Assembly: GCF_004365875.1 (NCBI RefSeq)
Contig: NZ_SODF01000004.1
Coordinates: 348,203-412,202, forward strand
Direction: 5' to 3'
From: Kribbella kalugense
GTDB taxonomy: Bacteria > Actinomycetota > Actinomycetes > Propionibacteriales > Kribbellaceae
DNA: 64,000 nt
Positions 32,291 through 41,191 of the stretch are shown piece by piece. The number at the start of each line of letters is the position of its first letter. Within the stretch, counting starts at the first letter, position 1. The notes beneath the pieces were generated by a model that was not told where the DNA came from, ran no database searches, and was given only the letters and a program-made list of their open reading frames with translations. A program made the position numbers and the translations under genes.

Positions 32291-32670
32291 GGCGGCCTCT
32301 TCAGGCAGAGGCCGTCCAGGCTCGTCTTGCCGTGGCAGCACACGGCGCCGTCGAAGTACAGGCCGACGTCGGCCTGGTCCCGGAGCCAGCTGAATCCGGT
32401 CTGCACCTCGTCGAGCGCCGGCCGCAGCTCGTCCAGCCGGCCGAGACCGACCCTGGCCAGCGCCACATCCGCGGTCAGCGCGCCGAGCTGGAGCTGAAGC
32501 GGCAACGCTCCCGCCGACGTCGGGTCGGTCGTGGTCTGAAGATGATCGACGATCGCCCCGGTCAGCTGGTCGCCGCGCTCGACGACCGCGTCGTACGCGC
32601 CCTCGTCCAGCAGTTGCAGCAGTTCGATCCGCCCCCGGACGACGTCTGTCAGGAATTCCGCAGCAGCCAT
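32272..32670 (-). CDS. uncharacterised protein with C-terminal Cys cluster
   Basis: The 132-residue protein is largely helical (EFLTDVVRGRIELLQLLDEGAYDAVVERGDQLTGAIVDHL). It ends with five Cys and one His in 23 residues (CCHGKTSLDGLC, then PPCGEC), which might bind zinc or an Fe-S cluster. AGGGGG precedes the ATG by 5 bases. It is coupled to the following membrane protein gene, suggesting joint function. No known family recognised. Confidence 0.55.
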   Translation of the reverse strand: MAAAEFLTDVVRGRIELLQLLDEGAYDAVVERGDQLTGAIVDHLQTTTDPTSAGALPLQLQLGALTADVALARVGLGRLDELRPALDEVQTGFSWLRDQADVGLYFDGAVCCHGKTSLDGLCLKRPPCGECS

Positions 32671-32758
32671 CAGTGCCCCCTCGGCAGGAACCGTGCGGCT
32701 CCTACCGAGGTCATCGCGGGGGATCGACGGGTGTTACGAACTGCTGGACACCTTCAGG

Positions 32759-32787
32759 TCTAACCGCTTAGAGTCTAACCGGTTAGA
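32759..32787. promoter_or_regulatory. two tandem LacI-type operators
   Basis: TCTAACCGCTTAGA (32759-32772) and TCTAACCGGTTAGA (32774-32787, a perfect palindrome) lie side by side, 22 bases before the importer lipoprotein gene. Central CG palindromes of this kind are typical of LacI-family sites. The LacI gene at 36679-37680 in the same operon is the likely binder. Confidence 0.75.
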
Positions 32788-32808
32788 TAACTCTGGAAGG
32801 GGATCGCT

Positions 32809-34113
32809 GTGCAGCGGAAGCTCTTGGCTGTTCCTGTCGCGCTTGTTGCTGCGGCGGTGCTCGTTGCTGGGTGTGGGGGCTCGCCGGCTGCTACGGCGCC
32901 GGCGGTCGATTCTGGTCCGGCTGCCGGGACGATTACGTTTACGGGCACTGACAATGCCGAGACCTACCAGCCTGTGATCAAGGCGTTCGAGGCGAAGAAT
33001 CCGGGGATCAAGGTCGCCTACGCGCAGATCCCGTTCGACCAGTTCAACGCGACCATGCAGCAGCGGCTGAGCGCGAAGGACGCCGGGATCGACGTCTACA
33101 CGGTCGACGAGCCGCGGGTCTCGCAGCTGGCCGCGAAGGGGTTCCTGGTCGACCTGAGCGACCTCGACGGCCGGGTCAAGAGTTCCTTCAGCGCGACGGC
33201 GTACGAGACCAATCACTTCCGCGACAAGCTGTGGTCGTTGCCGATGTGGAACTCGACCCAGTTCCTCTTCTACAACAAGACCGCGCTGGTCAAGGCGAAG
33301 GTGACGCCGCCGACCGCCGACCCGCAGCAGCGCTGGACCTGGGAGCAGGTCGAGGCGGCCGGTCGCAAGGCGATGCAGTCGGGTGGGACGAAGTACGGGC
33401 TGTTCATGGAGCAGCCCGAGGCGTACTACCAGCTGCAGCCGCTGGCCGAGTCGCTCGGTGGCGGATCCGGAATCGAAGGCGACGACGCGCTGACCCCGGC
33501 GGTCGAGACCGACGGCTGGAAGAAGGCGATGCAGTGGTACGGCGCGACCTTCGCGAGCGGACTCTCGCCGCGCGGGATCGGCGGCTTCCAGACCGGCCCG
33601 GTGTTCGCCAATGGGCAGGTGGCGTTCTTCGTCGGCGGTCCGTGGGACCTGAAGATCTTCGGCAGCTCGAAGATCGACTGGGGCGTCGCCCCGCTGCCGT
33701 ACTTCCAGGGCGGCAAGCCGGTCACACCGACCGGGTCGTGGTCGCTCGGCATCAACCCGGCGTCGAAGCAGCAGGGGATGGCTCGTAAGTTCCTCGAGTT
33801 CGCGACGCTGGACCCGACCGGCAACCTGGCCACCACGAATACGACGACGATCATTCCGGCCAACGTCGAGGCGCAGAAGCAGTACACCCCGAAGATGGAC
33901 ACCTTCTCCGGTGCCAAGACCGCGGGTGCTGCCGCGATCACGACGTACGAGAGTGAGCACACCGCGGTGTCGCGACCGGTCAGCGTGGGCTACATCCAGT
34001 TCGAGGAAGTCATGGGCAAGGCGTTCGCCGACATCCGCAACGGCACCAACCCCGACACGCGGCTGCAGGAGGCAACCCGCCAGCTCACTGACGCCTGGAA
34101 GTCCATCAAATGA
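32809..34113 (+). CDS. ABC importer solute-binding lipoprotein (family 1, sugar type)
   Basis: The 434-residue protein has a lipoprotein signal peptide with lipobox LVAGC (Cys22). It then has the extracellular solute-binding protein family 1 pattern: ITFTGTDNAETYQPVIKAFEAKNPGIKVAYAQ, LWSLPMWNSTQFLFYNKTAL and GQVAFFVGGPWDLKIF. Such proteins usually bind oligosaccharides or related polyols. The following genes suggest a nucleoside or ribose-containing ligand, but that is inference. GTG 32809 follows GGAAGGGG. It is the first gene of a LacI-controlled operon. Confidence 0.85.
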   Translation: MQRKLLAVPVALVAAAVLVAGCGGSPAATAPAVDSGPAAGTITFTGTDNAETYQPVIKAFEAKNPGIKVAYAQIPFDQFNATMQQRLSAKDAGIDVYTVDEPRVSQLAAKGFLVDLSDLDGRVKSSFSATAYETNHFRDKLWSLPMWNSTQFLFYNKTALVKAKVTPPTADPQQRWTWEQVEAAGRKAMQSGGTKYGLFMEQPEAYYQLQPLAESLGGGSGIEGDDALTPAVETDGWKKAMQWYGATFASGLSPRGIGGFQTGPVFANGQVAFFVGGPWDLKIFGSSKIDWGVAPLPYFQGGKPVTPTGSWSLGINPASKQQGMARKFLEFATLDPTGNLATTNTTTIIPANVEAQKQYTPKMDTFSGAKTAGAAAITTYESEHTAVSRPVSVGYIQFEEVMGKAFADIRNGTNPDTRLQEATRQLTDAWKSIK

Positions 34114-34970
34114 AACAGAGGCAGGGCCTGATCGCCCTGGCCTTCCTGGCGCCGGCGCTGGTCTGTCTCGCCGTACTGCGGATCGTGCCGGCGATCTCGG
34201 CCGTCGTCGAGAGCTTCTACACCGAGAGCCTGCTGCGCGGCGGGCGGGTGTTCGCCGGGCTGGGCAACTACACGGACCTCCTGTCGAACAAGGACTTCCG
34301 CCAGTCCGTCGGCGTGACGCTGCTCTTCACCGTCCTGGTGAACCCGATCCAGGTCGTCGTCTCGTTCCTGCTGGCGGTCCTCTTCACTCAGAAGGCCGCC
34401 GGCTCGAAGCTCTGGCGCACCCTCGTGATCCTGCCGATAGCCACCCCGCCTGCGGTGTCGGCAGTGATCTGGAGCGTCATCTACCGGCCGGACGGCCTCG
34501 CGAACGGCGTACTCGAGCGACTAGGTCTGCCCGCGCAGCCGTTCCTCACCTCGTCCGGTCAGGTGCTGCCGTCACTGATCCTCCTGCTGTCCTGGATCGG
34601 CGTCGGGTACTGGATGCTGTTCCTGATCGCGGGCATCCAGGAGGTCCCGGTCGAGGTCCGTGAAGCCGCTCTGCTCGACGGCGCCAGTGCGTGGCGCCGG
34701 ATGGTGTCGGTCATCCTCCCGCTCGTACGCCGACCGCTGGCGTTCGTACTCGTCGCCGACACGGTGTCGAACCTGCTCGTGTTCGCGCCGGTCCAGATCC
34801 TCACCAAGGGCGGCCCGAACGGCAACAGCAACCTCCTGATGTACGACGTCTACACCCGGGCGTACGCGATCGGCGACATCCACGTCGCGCAGGCCGAGGT
34901 CGTCATCCTGGTCGCCCTGACGCTCGCGATCGTGGCCGGGCAGTTCCGGCTGCTGCGAGGTGACGAATGA
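34110..34970 (+). CDS. ABC importer permease (MalF/UgpA type)
   Basis: The 286-residue inner-membrane protein has six hydrophobic segments and the ATPase-docking EAA loop EAALLDGASAWRRMVSVILPLVRRPL. Its start ATG overlaps the lipoprotein stop (ATGA). Together with the next gene it forms the heterodimeric channel of a carbohydrate uptake (CUT1) importer. No ATPase gene is present in the operon; CUT1 systems often share a MsmK-type ATPase encoded elsewhere. Confidence 0.88.
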   Translation: MKQRQGLIALAFLAPALVCLAVLRIVPAISAVVESFYTESLLRGGRVFAGLGNYTDLLSNKDFRQSVGVTLLFTVLVNPIQVVVSFLLAVLFTQKAAGSKLWRTLVILPIATPPAVSAVIWSVIYRPDGLANGVLERLGLPAQPFLTSSGQVLPSLILLLSWIGVGYWMLFLIAGIQEVPVEVREAALLDGASAWRRMVSVILPLVRRPLAFVLVADTVSNLLVFAPVQILTKGGPNGNSNLLMYDVYTRAYAIGDIHVAQAEVVILVALTLAIVAGQFRLLRGDE

Positions 34971-35782
34971 GGCGCGTGAGCCTGTCCGCGCTCGGCGGAG
35001 TCGTCGGCATCCTGTTCTTCCTGCCGCTGCTGTGGGTGCTGACCAACTCGCTGCGCCCGGGCTCGGAGACGTTCGCGCACCTGACGTTGTCGTGGCAGAC
35101 GTTCTTCGAGTTGAAGCCGACGTTGCACAACTACTCGGCCCTGATCAGCAGCGATGTCGGCCGGGCGACGCTCAACTCGATCCTGGTCAGCGCGGCAACG
35201 GTCGTGATCGGCCTGGCGGTCTGTGCGTCGGCGGCGTTCGGGCTGGCCGCGTTCACCTTCCGCGGACGCGGGCTCGTGTTCGGCATCGTCGTACTCAGCT
35301 TCCTGGTGCCGTTCGACGCGATCGCGATCCCGTTGTCGACGATGTTCCGCGACTGGCATCTGACGAACACGTTCACCGGTCTCGTGCTGCCCGGGATCGG
35401 CAACGGGATGGCGATCTTCCTGCTGCGGCAGTTCTTCCTCGGCATCCCGGCCGAACTGGTCGAGGCCGGGCGGCTGGACGGGCTGGGCTGGTTCGGTGTG
35501 TTCCGCTGGATCTATCTGCCGTTGTCCAAGCCGGCGTTGATCGGCGCGGGCCTGATGCTGTTCCTGTTCCAGTGGCAGTCGTACGTCTGGCCGCTGCTGA
35601 TCGGCACCGACGCCAAGCACATCCTCGGCCCGGTGGCCCTGTCGAACCTGCAGGGTCAGAACTTCGCCGACTACGGTCTCGTCTTCGCGGGCGCCGTCGT
35701 ACTCACCGTCATCCCGCTGGTCGTCATCGCCGGCTTCCAGCGGTACTTCGTCCAGTCCGTCTCAAGCAGCGGGCTCAAGTAA
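34967..35782 (+). CDS. ABC importer permease (MalG/UgpE type)
   Basis: The 271-residue permease has six membrane segments and the EAA motif EAGRLDGLGWFGVFRWIYLPLSKPAL. It starts inside the stop of the previous permease gene (ATGA overlap). The N-terminal segment SALGGVVGILFFLPLLWVLTNSLRPG is typical for the MalG side of CUT1 importers. The nucleoside hydrolase gene follows after 7 bases, so it belongs to the same transcript. Confidence 0.88.
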   Translation: MRRVSLSALGGVVGILFFLPLLWVLTNSLRPGSETFAHLTLSWQTFFELKPTLHNYSALISSDVGRATLNSILVSAATVVIGLAVCASAAFGLAAFTFRGRGLVFGIVVLSFLVPFDAIAIPLSTMFRDWHLTNTFTGLVLPGIGNGMAIFLLRQFFLGIPAELVEAGRLDGLGWFGVFRWIYLPLSKPALIGAGLMLFLFQWQSYVWPLLIGTDAKHILGPVALSNLQGQNFADYGLVFAGAVVLTVIPLVVIAGFQRYFVQSVSSSGLK

Positions 35783-35789
35783 GGGGACC

Positions 35790-36695
35790 ATGCACCAGCT
35801 CATTCTCGATACCGATATCGGCTCCGACGTCGACGACGCCATGGCGCTGGCCCAGATCATGGGCAGCCCGGACCTCGAGCTGCTCGAGGTTCACACGGTG
35901 TACGGCGACACGCGGCTGCGGGCCCAGCTCGCGCGACGGTACGCCGCGTTGGCCGGCCGCGACCTGGTCGTCGTACCAGGTGCTGTGGAGACATTGTCGG
36001 GGCGTGAGGTCTGGTGGGCCGGACATGAGGGCACGCTGCACGACGACTTGGAGCGCGAGAGCGTCAGGTCGGACAGCGCGCCAGAGCGACTGGTGGCGAG
36101 GCTACGCGAGCAACCTGGTGAGCTCGACGTGGCCGCGATCGGTCCGCTGACCAATGTGGCGAAGGCTTTGCAGCTAGAGCCTCAGGTGGCTGGCTGGATC
36201 CGGCATCTTTGGGTGATGGGCGGCTCGTTCGGCGACGACAAGTCGGAGCACAACTTCAAGTCCGACGACCTCGCCGCGCAGATCGTCCTCAGCGCGGGCA
36301 TTCCGACGACGATCACCGGGCTGGAGATCACGCAGCAGGTGACGATCGAAGCGTCGCGGCTCGAGCGGATCCGGGCAGCAGGACCGTTGGGCGCGGCACT
36401 TGGTGCGGACATCGAGCAGTGGTGGGCGTACTGGAGCGAGACGTGGAACGTGCCGCACGACCCGGTCGCCGTTCTCGCGCTGAGCCGGCCTGAGCTGTTC
36501 ACGTTCTCCGACGTTGGACGGGTGACGATTGCGGTTGGTGGGCAGAGCACGTTCACTCCCGATCCTGATGGATCGGTGCGGATCGTCACCGGGGTCGACG
36601 CCGAGCAGGTGGCCGAGGAGATCACGGCGCGCATCGTCGTAGCTGGACAGGCTTACGCTGCACCTCATGGGGAGAGCGATGCCGACCGCACGTGA
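35790..36695 (+). CDS. nucleoside N-ribohydrolase (IunH family)
   Basis: The 301-residue protein starts with the Ca-binding signature LILDTDIGSDVDDAMAL (residues 4-20). It has IGPLTNVAKAL, the active-site EHNFKSDDLAAQIVL and the distal Asp in PHDPVAVLAL. These enzymes split ribonucleosides, or nicotinamide riboside, into base and ribose. Position after a CUT1 importer suggests that the operon imports and cleaves a nucleoside-like compound. GGGGAC precedes the ATG. The 3' end overlaps the lacI start by 17 bases. Confidence 0.88.
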   Translation: MHQLILDTDIGSDVDDAMALAQIMGSPDLELLEVHTVYGDTRLRAQLARRYAALAGRDLVVVPGAVETLSGREVWWAGHEGTLHDDLERESVRSDSAPERLVARLREQPGELDVAAIGPLTNVAKALQLEPQVAGWIRHLWVMGGSFGDDKSEHNFKSDDLAAQIVLSAGIPTTITGLEITQQVTIEASRLERIRAAGPLGAALGADIEQWWAYWSETWNVPHDPVAVLALSRPELFTFSDVGRVTIAVGGQSTFTPDPDGSVRIVTGVDAEQVAEEITARIVVAGQAYAAPHGESDADRT

Positions 36696-37680
36696 TGTTG
36701 CCGAGCGCGCCGGTACGTCGACCGCAGTGGTCAGCTACGTCTTCAACAACGGCCCCCGGCCGGTGTCGGCGGAGACCCGCCGGCGCGTACTGGAGGCCGC
36801 GGCGGAGCTGGACTACCGGCCCAACATCCTTGCCCGTGCACTCAGCGCGGGACGCACGTACTCGCTCGGCCTGCTGATTCCGCAGATCCGCAACCCGTAC
36901 TTCGCCACGCTCGCCGAGCACCTGGAGGGATTCGCCCGGCAGCACGACCATCTGCTCCTCATCGGTGACTCGGCGGGTGATCCCGAGCAGGAGTCGGCCC
37001 ACATCGGCTCGTTCATCGAGCGCAAGGTCGACGGGGTCGTGCTCGTCTCGTTGCTGGTCGAGCCTGCGATCCAACGGTTCGCGGCCGCCGGCGTACCCGT
37101 CGTCGCTCTGCATCCCGTGCCCGACGGGGTGACCGTGTCGACGCTCTCGATCGACTATGTCGCGGCCGCCGAGGCGTCGACCGATCACCTGCTGTCGCAC
37201 GGCTACCGGACCCTCGGCGTCGTCACCGGACCTGAAGACTCACCGGGTACGTCGGAACACCGCCGAGGGATCGAAAGCGCGCTGGAGAAGCACCCGCGAG
37301 CCTCGGCCAGGTACGTCGCCAGCCCGGTGTCACGGTTCGCCGCGAGGGACGCCGTACAGCCGTGGTTCAAGCAGGAGCGGCCGCCGCGGGCGATCTACTG
37401 CTCGACCGACGAGCAGGCGTTCGGCGTACTGTTCGCGGCCTGGGAGGCGGGACTGCGGGTGCCGGAAGACGTTGCAGTAATGGGCTTCGACGGCACCAGC
37501 GAGTGCACCGTGACGATCCCGCCGCTGGCCAGCGTCCGCCAGCCGATCGAGGAGACCGCCCGCCGCGCGGTCGAACTGTTGCTGGATCGCTCCAACCCCG
37601 CGGCGGCGCGGCACGTCCTCGACTACGTGCTCGTCCCGAGCACGTCCTGCGGCTGTCAGGCCGGGGACGGGCTGGAGTGA
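36679..37680 (+). CDS. LacI-family repressor of the importer operon
   Basis: The 333-residue protein has the LacI helix-turn-helix PTARDVAERAGTSTAVVSYVFNNGPRPVSAETRRRVLEAAAELDY (residues 2-46) with the hinge helix ILARALSAG. A periplasmic-binding-protein-like sensor domain follows (LIPQIRNPYFATLAEHLEG, MGFDGTSECT). ATG 36679 is 4 bases after GGGGAG and is preferred to ATG 36667. The C-terminal CGC is unusual but short. The gene lies last in the operon, and its probable operators lie at 32759-32787. Confidence 0.9.
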   Translation: MPTARDVAERAGTSTAVVSYVFNNGPRPVSAETRRRVLEAAAELDYRPNILARALSAGRTYSLGLLIPQIRNPYFATLAEHLEGFARQHDHLLLIGDSAGDPEQESAHIGSFIERKVDGVVLVSLLVEPAIQRFAAAGVPVVALHPVPDGVTVSTLSIDYVAAAEASTDHLLSHGYRTLGVVTGPEDSPGTSEHRRGIESALEKHPRASARYVASPVSRFAARDAVQPWFKQERPPRAIYCSTDEQAFGVLFAAWEAGLRVPEDVAVMGFDGTSECTVTIPPLASVRQPIEETARRAVELLLDRSNPAAARHVLDYVLVPSTSCGCQAGDGLE

Positions 37681-38222
37681 GCTGGTCCTGATGGCAATGC
37701 ACGTCGTACCGAGAAGCCGACGCCGATCAGGACTACGCCCCAGATCAGCGCTGTGACGCCTAGCAGTACGGCGATGCTGACTGCGCCGGCGCCCGGGTTG
37801 GCGGCGAACAGGACGCCGATCAGGATCGACAGCAGGCCGTTGAGGACGAGGAGCCAGCGTGGCATCACCTGCTGGCTTCGGAACGCGCCCGCGAGCTCGA
37901 AGACGCCGCGGATGATCAGCCAGATCCCGAGGATCCAGGTCAGTGTCGCCGCCGTCATCCCCGGGCTGGTGATCGCGAAGAACGCCGCGACCAAGGCGAT
38001 CACCGCGAGCACGATCAGCCAGAGCCGGCTGCCCTTCGACTCGGGCTGGAACGCCTGCACGATCGAGCCGATGCCGTCGGTGAGGGCCCAGAAGCCCCAC
38101 AGCAGCGCCAGCGCGATCGCCGTGTGGATCGGCCACACGATCGCGAGAACGCCGAAGATGACGGCGATCACGCCCCGCACCAGCAGCATCTTCCAGCCGA
38201 GAGTCAGCCAGTCCCGCTCCAT
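37656..38222 (-). CDS. HdeD/DUF308 family membrane protein
   Basis: The 188-residue protein has six membrane segments in three repeated pairs, with typical short motifs such as WKMLLVRGVIAVIFGVLAIVWP, LLWGFWALTDGIGSIVQAF and LVLNGLLSILIGVLFAANP. HdeD of enterobacteria is linked to acid resistance; the actinobacterial role is unknown. AAGGAGGTCC is an ideal ribosome binding site before the ATG. Its last 25 bases overlap the end of the convergent lacI gene. Confidence 0.8.
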   Translation of the reverse strand: MERDWLTLGWKMLLVRGVIAVIFGVLAIVWPIHTAIALALLWGFWALTDGIGSIVQAFQPESKGSRLWLIVLAVIALVAAFFAITSPGMTAATLTWILGIWLIIRGVFELAGAFRSQQVMPRWLLVLNGLLSILIGVLFAANPGAGAVSIAVLLGVTALIWGVVLIGVGFSVRRALPSGPAHSSPSPA

Positions 38223-38283
38223 GTTGGACCTCCTTGAGGCTATTTACCTCATGGTGATCCTGGTGGCCGTGTGTGACAACTAC

Positions 38284-39003
38284 CTACTCGGAGGCGCGCC
38301 GGAGAGCTTCGGAAAGTCGCTCGGCCGCGGCCATCACGGCCGGGGCGTGCATGCGGCCAGGCTGGCGGGACAGACGCTCGATCGGGCCGGAGACCGAGAC
38401 GGCGGCGATCACCTTGCCGCTGGGAGAGCGGACCGGGGCGGATACGGACGCGACGCCCTGCTCCCGCTCGCCGACCGAGTGCGCCCAGCCACGACGCCGT
38501 ACGCCTGCGAGCGCGGCCGCGTTGAACGAAGAGTTGTGCAGGCCGCGGTGCATCCGCTCCGGGTCTTCCCAGGCAAGCAGTATTTGTGCGGCCGAGCCCG
38601 CGGCCATGGTCAGCTGACTGCCGACCGGCACGGTGTCGCGTAGACCAGAAGGACGCTCGGCGGCGGCGACGCACACCCGGTACTCACCCTGGCGGCGGAA
38701 CAGCTGCGCCGACTCACCGGTGATGTCGCGCAGTCGGGCCAGCACCGGACCGGCGGTCGCCAGCAGCCGGTCCTCACCGGCCGCGGAGGCCAACTCGCTG
38801 AGCCGCGGACCGAGCACGAACCGGCCTTGCATGTCGCGCCCGACCAGACGGTGGTGCTCCAGCGCGACCGCCAGCCGGTGAGCCGTCGGACGGGCCAGAC
38901 CCGTGGCCGCCACCAGACCGGCCAGGGTCGCCGGCCCGGACTCCAGGGCGGACAGAACGAGGGCTGCTTTGTCGAGAACGCCGACTCCGCTAGAGTTGTC
39001 CAT
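38284..39003 (-). CDS. ndgR: IclR-family regulator, probable NdgR/LtbR
   Basis: The 239-residue protein has a winged helix-turn-helix (LDKAALVLSALESGPATLAGLVAATGLARPTAHRLAVALEHHRLV) and an IclR effector domain (RVCVAAAERPSGLRDTVPVGSQLTMAAGSAAQILLAW). Its divergent position to leuC-leuD and overall sequence fit NdgR of streptomycetes and LtbR of corynebacteria, which regulate leuCD and other amino acid genes. On the minus strand CAATAT lies 7 bases before the ATG, so the mRNA is probably leaderless. An operator-like repeat overlaps this promoter. Confidence 0.85.
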   Translation of the reverse strand: MDNSSGVGVLDKAALVLSALESGPATLAGLVAATGLARPTAHRLAVALEHHRLVGRDMQGRFVLGPRLSELASAAGEDRLLATAGPVLARLRDITGESAQLFRRQGEYRVCVAAAERPSGLRDTVPVGSQLTMAAGSAAQILLAWEDPERMHRGLHNSSFNAAALAGVRRRGWAHSVGEREQGVASVSAPVRSPSGKVIAAVSVSGPIERLSRQPGRMHAPAVMAAAERLSEALRRASE

Positions 39004-39022
39004 GAGACGATATTGCCGTCTC
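39004..39022. promoter_or_regulatory. inverted repeat between ndgR and leuC (putative NdgR operator)
   Basis: GAGACG (39004-39009) and CGTCTC (39017-39022) are perfect inverted arms 7 bases apart. They start directly at the ndgR start codon and enclose its probable -10. The site could control both ndgR and leuCD. Confidence 0.6.
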
Positions 39023-39144
39023 GAATCGTGGAACGCAAGTGGCTTCCGCAGCCCGCGCCGGAGCACTGTGAGCGAGAGCACTCCACTGTACAAACCTCGA
39101 CCGGGGCAGTGGGGCGGGAAATGTCTTCCAAGGAGGAGAGTCTG

Positions 39145-40569
39145 ATGGGTAGGACGTTGTCGGAAAAGGTCTGGGATGCGCACGTCGTGCGCCATGCCGA
39201 CGGAGAGCCCGACCTCCTCTACATCGACCTCCATCTGGTCCACGAGGTGACCAGCCCGCAGGCCTTCGACGGTCTCCGGCTGGCGAACCGCAAGGTCCGG
39301 CGTCCGGATCTGACGATTGCGACCGAGGACCACAACGTCCCGACGTTCGACGTGGACAAGCCGATCGCGGACCCGGTGTCGCGCACTCAGGTGGACACGC
39401 TGCGGAAGAACGCCGAGGACTTCGGTATCCGGATCCACACCCTCGGCGACCCGGACCAGGGCGTCGTGCATGTGATCGGCCCGCAGCTCGGCCTGACCCA
39501 GCCCGGCATGACCGTGGTCTGCGGTGACAGCCACACCTCAACTCACGGTGCGTTCGGAGCGATTGCCTTCGGCATCGGTACGAGCGAGGTCGAGCACGTG
39601 CTCGCCACCCAGACGTTGATGCAGGCCCGGCCGAAGACGATGGCCGTCACGGTCGACGGCGTACTGCCGGACGGTGTGTCCGCGAAGGACCTGGTGCTCG
39701 CGCTGATCGCGCAGGTCGGCACCGGTGGCGGCCAGGGCTACATCGTCGAGTACCGCGGCGAAGCGATCCGTGCCCTGAGCATGGAAGCCCGGATGACGAT
39801 CTGCAACATGTCGATCGAGTGGGGCGCGAAGGCCGGCATGATCGCGCCGGACGAGACCACGTTCTCTTACCTGCAGGACAAGCCGCACGCGCCGCAGGGC
39901 GTCGACTGGGAAGCTGCCGTCGAGTACTGGAAGAGCCTCGCCACCGACGAGGACGCGACCTTCGACCGCGAGGTGGTACTGCGGGCCGAGGACATCGCAC
40001 CGTTCGTCACCTGGGGTACGAACCCGGGCCAGGGCATCCCGCTGTCGGAGAGCGTCCCGTCGCCGGACGACTTCGACACCGAGAACGACAAGGTCGCCGC
40101 CGAGCGCGCACTGGAGTACATGGGCCTCACCGCCGGTACGCCGATGCGCGAGATCCACGTGGACACGGTGTTCCTGGGCTCCTGCACCAACGGCCGGATC
40201 GAGGACCTGCGGGCCGCAGCCGGCGTACTGGCCGGGCGGAAGGTTGCCGACGGCACCCGGATGCTCGTCGTACCGGGCTCCGGCCGGGTCCGGCTGCAGG
40301 CCGAGGCCGAGGGCCTGGACGCGATCTTCAAGGACGCCGGCGCCGAGTGGCGTGGGGCCGGCTGCTCGATGTGCCTGGGCATGAACCCGGACCAGCTGGC
40401 TCCCGGCGAGCGCAGCGCCTCCACCTCGAACCGGAACTTCGAAGGCCGTCAGGGCAAGGGCGGTCGCACCCACCTGGTCTCGCCGCTGGTCGCCGCCGCG
40501 ACCGCGGTCACCGGAACCCTGGCCGCTCCGGCCGACCTGCCGCCCGTCGCCGTACCTGCGAACGCCTGA
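39145..40569 (+). CDS. leuC: 3-isopropylmalate dehydratase large subunit
   Basis: LeuC with LeuD isomerises 2-isopropylmalate to 3-isopropylmalate using a [4Fe-4S] cluster. The 474-residue protein has TVVCGDSHTSTHGAFGAIAFGIGTSEVEHVLATQ, the first cluster Cys in VFLGSCTNGR and the other two in GCSMCLGMNPD. ATG 39145 follows AAGGAGGAG by 7-9 bases; an ATG eight codons earlier lacks this. The long frame running back through the ndgR promoter is not coding. An untranslated stretch of about 120 bases separates the operator from the start. Confidence 0.96.
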   Translation: MGRTLSEKVWDAHVVRHADGEPDLLYIDLHLVHEVTSPQAFDGLRLANRKVRRPDLTIATEDHNVPTFDVDKPIADPVSRTQVDTLRKNAEDFGIRIHTLGDPDQGVVHVIGPQLGLTQPGMTVVCGDSHTSTHGAFGAIAFGIGTSEVEHVLATQTLMQARPKTMAVTVDGVLPDGVSAKDLVLALIAQVGTGGGQGYIVEYRGEAIRALSMEARMTICNMSIEWGAKAGMIAPDETTFSYLQDKPHAPQGVDWEAAVEYWKSLATDEDATFDREVVLRAEDIAPFVTWGTNPGQGIPLSESVPSPDDFDTENDKVAAERALEYMGLTAGTPMREIHVDTVFLGSCTNGRIEDLRAAAGVLAGRKVADGTRMLVVPGSGRVRLQAEAEGLDAIFKDAGAEWRGAGCSMCLGMNPDQLAPGERSASTSNRNFEGRQGKGGRTHLVSPLVAAATAVTGTLAAPADLPPVAVPANA

Positions 40570-40583
40570 GGAGCAACGGAATC

Positions 40584-41183
40584 ATGGAAGCCTTCACCCA
40601 GCACATCGGTACGGCGGCCCCGCTGCGCCGCGGCAACGTCGACACCGACCAGATCATCCCGGCCGTGTACCTGAAGCGGGTCACCCGGACCGGTTTCGAG
40701 GACGGGCTGTTCGCTGCCTGGCGCAACGATCCGGCCTTCGTTCTCAACCAGCCCGAGTACGACGGGGTTTCGGTGCTCGTCGCCGGACCGGACTTCGGCA
40801 CCGGATCGTCGCGTGAGCACGCGGTCTGGGCCCTACTCGACTACGGGTTCCGGGTGGTCGTGTCGTCGCGGTTCGGCGATATCTTCCGCGGCAACTCGGG
40901 CAAGGCCGGACTGCTCGCGGCCCTGGTGGAGCAGGACGTCGTCGAGAAGCTGTGGACCGCGGTCGAGACCGACCCGGGGACCAAGGTGACGGTCGACCTG
41001 GAGAACAAGACGATCTCGGCCGGTGACGTCTCCGCACCCTTCGAGATCGACGACTACACGCGCTATCGGCTGCTGAACGGTCTCGACGACGTCGGCATCA
41101 CGTTGTCCCGCGAGGCCGACATCGCTGCGTACGAAGCGACCCGGCCGTCCTTCAAGCCGGCAACGCTGCCCGCGAAGGCCTGA
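40584..41183 (+). CDS. leuD: 3-isopropylmalate dehydratase small subunit
   Basis: LeuD is the swivelling domain partner of LeuC. The 199-residue protein begins MEAFTQHIGTAAPLRRGNVDTDQIIPAVYLKR. It has the substrate-binding GPDFGTGSSREHAVWAL and VVVSSRFGDIFRGNSGKAGL. It starts 14 bases after leuC behind GAGGAGCA and ends before a hairpin. Together with leuB at 10 kb and ilvE it completes most of the leucine branch in this window, except leuA. Confidence 0.96.
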   Translation: MEAFTQHIGTAAPLRRGNVDTDQIIPAVYLKRVTRTGFEDGLFAAWRNDPAFVLNQPEYDGVSVLVAGPDFGTGSSREHAVWALLDYGFRVVVSSRFGDIFRGNSGKAGLLAALVEQDVVEKLWTAVETDPGTKVTVDLENKTISAGDVSAPFEIDDYTRYRLLNGLDDVGITLSREADIAAYEATRPSFKPATLPAKA

Positions 41184-41191
41184 AACTCCAA

